Of a DNA stretch of 64,000 bases, positions 61,967 through 64,000 are shown piece by piece. Made by a program: the position numbers and the translations under genes. Numbering within the stretch: the first letter of the stretch is position 1; the number at the start of each line of letters is the position of its first letter. Below the pieces are notes generated by a model. That model made no database searches and had not been told where the DNA came from. It was given only the letters and a program-made list of their open reading frames with translations. The DNA is from Murimonas intestini (GTDB lineage: Bacteria; Bacillota; Clostridia; Lachnospirales; Lachnospiraceae): positions 124,001 to 188,000 of the forward strand of contig QGGY01000005.1 of NCBI GenBank assembly GCA_003148945.1. Direction: 5' to 3'.

Positions 61967-63283
61967 ATGGACAGAAAAGAGTTTCTGAGCAGTGAATATG
62001 GAATTGACTGCAGCGGTACGGTTCTGGTGACAGAGAAACTGCAGGCGCTGATTGATGATGCGGCGGCAGCAGGCGGACGTGCGGTACTTAAAAGAGGAAC
62101 GTACTTAACAGGGGCCCTGTTCCTTAAAAGCGGGCTGGAATTTACTATGGAGGAGGGCTGCATCCTGAAAGGAACTACGGATGAGAGCCAGTATCCCCTG
62201 ATAGAAACACGCGTTGCAGGCATAGAAATGAAATGGCCTGCGGCAGTGCTAAACTGTAATCATCAGAGAGGAGTCTCTGTCACGGGAAAAGGAGTGATTA
62301 ACGGACAGGGCCCGTACTGGTGGGAGAAATACTGGGGAAAAGACAGGAAAGGAGGAATGCGCGGAGAGTATGATGCAAAAGGACTGCGCTGGGCAGCTGA
62401 TTATGACTGTACCAGGGTCAGAAATGTTGTCATATTTGACAGCAGTGAAGTATTGCTGAAGGATTTTACATCAGAACAGTCAGGCTTCTGGAATGTACAC
62501 ATCTGCTACTGCAGCCATGTCCATGTAGATGGGATACGTATAGCGGGCAATGCCGGCAGCCCGTCCACAGACGGGATAGATATTGATTCCTCCTCCCATG
62601 TCCTTGTGGAAAATTGTGAGACCTCCTGCGATGATGACAGTATCTGCATTAAATCAGGAAGAGACGCCGACGGGCTGCGGACAGCCAGACCCTCACATCA
62701 TATCACGATCCGGAACTGCAGGATTCATGCAGGTTTTGGAGTGACTCTGGGCAGCGAGCTTTCAGGGGGAATAGAAGATGTCATTATCCGGGACCTTCAG
62801 TATGAGGGCACAGACTGCGGTTTCCGCATCAAGTCATCAAGGCCGAGGCGCGGATATATAAAAAATATTCTTGTGGAAAACCTGCAGATGAAGAATGTGA
62901 AGTATCCCTTCCATATCTGTCTGGACTGGAATCCGGCTTACTGTACATGTGAGCTTCCGGATGGTTATGAGGGTGAAGTGCCGGAAAGCTGGAGGAAGCT
63001 GCTGGAGCCGGTGCCGGAGGATGAGCCTCTTACACATGTATCGAATATTACGGTCAGAAATGTAAGGGCGGAAAATGATGCCGGTTACTCAGGGATCAGC
63101 CGGGCTTTTGATATTGAGGGATACAGGGAGCAGCCCATAGAGTCTGTTAAACTCTCTGACATCCATATGTCAGTCAGGGAATTCGGGCGGATCAGCTATG
63201 TAAAGGAGCTTCAGATGGACCATGTGACAATAGAAGTGGCAGGAGACAGGGATACAGCCAATGATACTTATGACAACAGATAA
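61967..63283 (+). CDS. GH28 family pectinase-like glycoside hydrolase
   Basis: A 438-residue right-handed beta-helix protein of glycoside hydrolase family 28 (polygalacturonases and rhamnogalacturonases). The catalytic region has STDGIDIDSSSHV (the NTD-type motif with S for N) and TSCDDDSICIKSG (DD motif); RIKSSRPRRG matches the RIK motif. The third motif, normally GHG, reads GFGVTLGSE, so the supporting histidine is replaced by phenylalanine at that position. No signal peptide is present, so it probably acts on imported oligosaccharides. ATG 61967 follows AAGGAG by 10 bases; a frame from 61922 has no such site. Confidence 0.85.
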   Translation: MDRKEFLSSEYGIDCSGTVLVTEKLQALIDDAAAAGGRAVLKRGTYLTGALFLKSGLEFTMEEGCILKGTTDESQYPLIETRVAGIEMKWPAAVLNCNHQRGVSVTGKGVINGQGPYWWEKYWGKDRKGGMRGEYDAKGLRWAADYDCTRVRNVVIFDSSEVLLKDFTSEQSGFWNVHICYCSHVHVDGIRIAGNAGSPSTDGIDIDSSSHVLVENCETSCDDDSICIKSGRDADGLRTARPSHHITIRNCRIHAGFGVTLGSELSGGIEDVIIRDLQYEGTDCGFRIKSSRPRRGYIKNILVENLQMKNVKYPFHICLDWNPAYCTCELPDGYEGEVPESWRKLLEPVPEDEPLTHVSNITVRNVRAENDAGYSGISRAFDIEGYREQPIESVKLSDIHMSVREFGRISYVKELQMDHVTIEVAGDRDTANDTYDNR

Positions 63284-63349
63284 GGGGCAGGGCTTAAGAA
63301 TATGCAAATGGTTTTGCAGAGGGCATTAAATATTTTATACATAATCTCT

Positions 63350-63418
63350 AAACTTATTGAATTTACTTTAAGGCCTTCCCATGATTAAATAAGAGACATG
63401 AAATACAAAACGTTTTGT
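63350..63418 (+). promoter_or_regulatory. Sugar permease promoter: shared 19-bp element and downstream palindrome
   Basis: AAACTTATTGAATTTACTT (63350-63368) differs by one base from the rhamnosidase element and stands 16 bases before TTAAAT (63385-63390). About 8 bases after the predicted start is a perfect 14-bp palindrome, ACAAAACGTTTTGT (63405-63418), with the central CG of LacI-family operators. It resembles, but is not identical to, the two operators near rhaM. Confidence 0.7.
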
Positions 63419-63447
63419 GTCAGAAAGAGAAAAGAAAGGTGAAAAAA

Positions 63448-64000
63448 ATGCAAAAGAAACAGAAGACCGTTTTAACCCCATATCTTCTGATTTTACCGGC
63501 AGTGCTGTTCATCGGGTGTGTCATGATCTACCCGCTGTGTAAGGTCTTTTACCTGGCCTTCCAGAATTATAATCCGACTATGCCGTTCCTGAATGGCTTC
63601 TGCGGGATTGACAATTTTGTCAAAATACTGACTACCGGTGAATTCTATTCCGCACTTCTCGTATCCCTGAAATGGGTTGTGTCAGAAGTCGGGCTTCAGC
63701 TGGTATTCGGAATGATAGTGGCCCTGATCCTGAATCAGAGCTTCAGAGGCAGAGGATTTTTCAGGGCAATGACCTTTGTGCCCTGGGCAATGTCAGGAGT
63801 GCTGACAGCAGTGCTCTTCAGCCTGATATTCAATGAGAATTTCGGAGTCCTCAATGATATCCTTAGAAAACTGGGAATCATAAAGGAAAATGTGGCATGG
63901 CTGGCAAATTCAAAGACAGTGCTGGGTTCAGTAGTAGTGGCAGAGCTGTGGAGAGGTATCCCCTTCTTTGCAATCAGTCTGCTGGCTGCCATGCAGGGAC
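63448..64000 (+). CDS. Sugar ABC transporter permease (MalF/UgpA type), 3' end outside window
   Basis: The frame starts at ATG 63448 (MQKKQKTVLTPYLLILPAV) and runs beyond the window, 184 codons visible. A first membrane segment is at residues 10-32 (LLILPAVLFIGCVMIYPL), the periplasmic region follows, then more hydrophobic segments. The typical opening VFYLAFQNYNP and GIDNFVKIL are characteristic of family 1 sugar permeases. AAAGGTG precedes the ATG. A binding protein and a second permease likely follow outside the window. Confidence 0.9.
   Translation, partial: MQKKQKTVLTPYLLILPAVLFIGCVMIYPLCKVFYLAFQNYNPTMPFLNGFCGIDNFVKILTTGEFYSALLVSLKWVVSEVGLQLVFGMIVALILNQSFRGRGFFRAMTFVPWAMSGVLTAVLFSLIFNENFGVLNDILRKLGIIKENVAWLANSKTVLGSVVVAELWRGIPFFAISLLAAMQG

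Noticed and set aside
63405..63418. Palindrome ACAAAACGTTTTGT as a CcpA cre site
   Set aside because: The outer bases do not match the usual TG...CA ends of cre, so a different LacI-family protein is more likely; kept only as an unspecified operator.
1..64000. CRISPR array, rRNA or tRNA genes
   Set aside because: No regularly spaced direct repeats with unique spacers, and no tRNA or rRNA signature was recognised by eye; a tRNA scan would be decisive.

Overview
The window reads as chromosome of an anaerobic, spore-forming, Gram-positive member of the Clostridia, most likely Lachnospiraceae. The grounds are spoIIM, RNase Y, ScpA/ScpB, a T-box on tyrS, pyruvate phosphate dikinase, an LCP cell-wall ligase, strong AGGAGG ribosome binding sites, TTGACA/TATAAT promoters and a Gram-positive LexA box at recA. 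The genus cannot be fixed from sequence alone. No rRNA, tRNA, CRISPR array, intact prophage or intact insertion sequence was seen.

Layout. 1-20 kb is mainly housekeeping: a LacI-type sensor cut by the left edge, queH, a DUF3786 gene, argH, asd, topB, a left-handed beta-helix nucleotidyltransferase-like protein, an LCP protein, recA-recX, rny, a DUF3298 protein, a full-length Lhr-type helicase, spoIIM and xerD. 19.9-21.2 kb is a small accessory patch: a RelB/ParE-type toxin-antitoxin pair, decayed pieces of recT and a RhuM-like gene, and small hairpin repeats. 21.2-27.6 kb is a sugar locus: a very unusual LacI regulator fused to a second, extracellular-type sugar-binding domain, diverging from rhaM and a URO-D-family gene with LacI-type palindromes at both. 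It is followed by an ABC importer wrecked by an internal deletion that removed the permease and the front half of the binding protein.

27.6-47.4 kb returns to core genes: a precorrin-2 dehydrogenase, DAHP synthase with a foldable leader, a membrane-anchored MutS-like ATPase whose promoter contains a perfect 21-bp palindrome, rnhA, T-box-tyrS, a 48-aa membrane protein, alaS, rpsU, cls, a CmpB-type membrane protein, a D,D-carboxypeptidase whose ribosome binding site lies inside a hairpin, a phosphoesterase, scpAB, a phospholipase C-like protein, a repeat-bearing CAP protein and ppdK.

47.4-64 kb is accessory and regulatory: a YefM/RelE-type toxin-antitoxin pair; an AgrC/AgrA-like kinase and LytTR regulator diverging from a patatin phospholipase, with tandem direct repeats between the promoters; a membrane-anchored DUF4474 protein with a Cys/Pro-rich repeat tail plus a phosphoesterase; a DUF4231/SLATT protein; a small exporter; and a YesM/YesN two-component pair diverging from a GH106-like rhamnosidase, a GH28 pectinase-like enzyme and a MalF-type permease that runs off the right edge. 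The rhamnosidase and permease promoters share a 19-bp element at the same distance from the -10, which points to one regulon for plant rhamnogalacturonan-type glycans.
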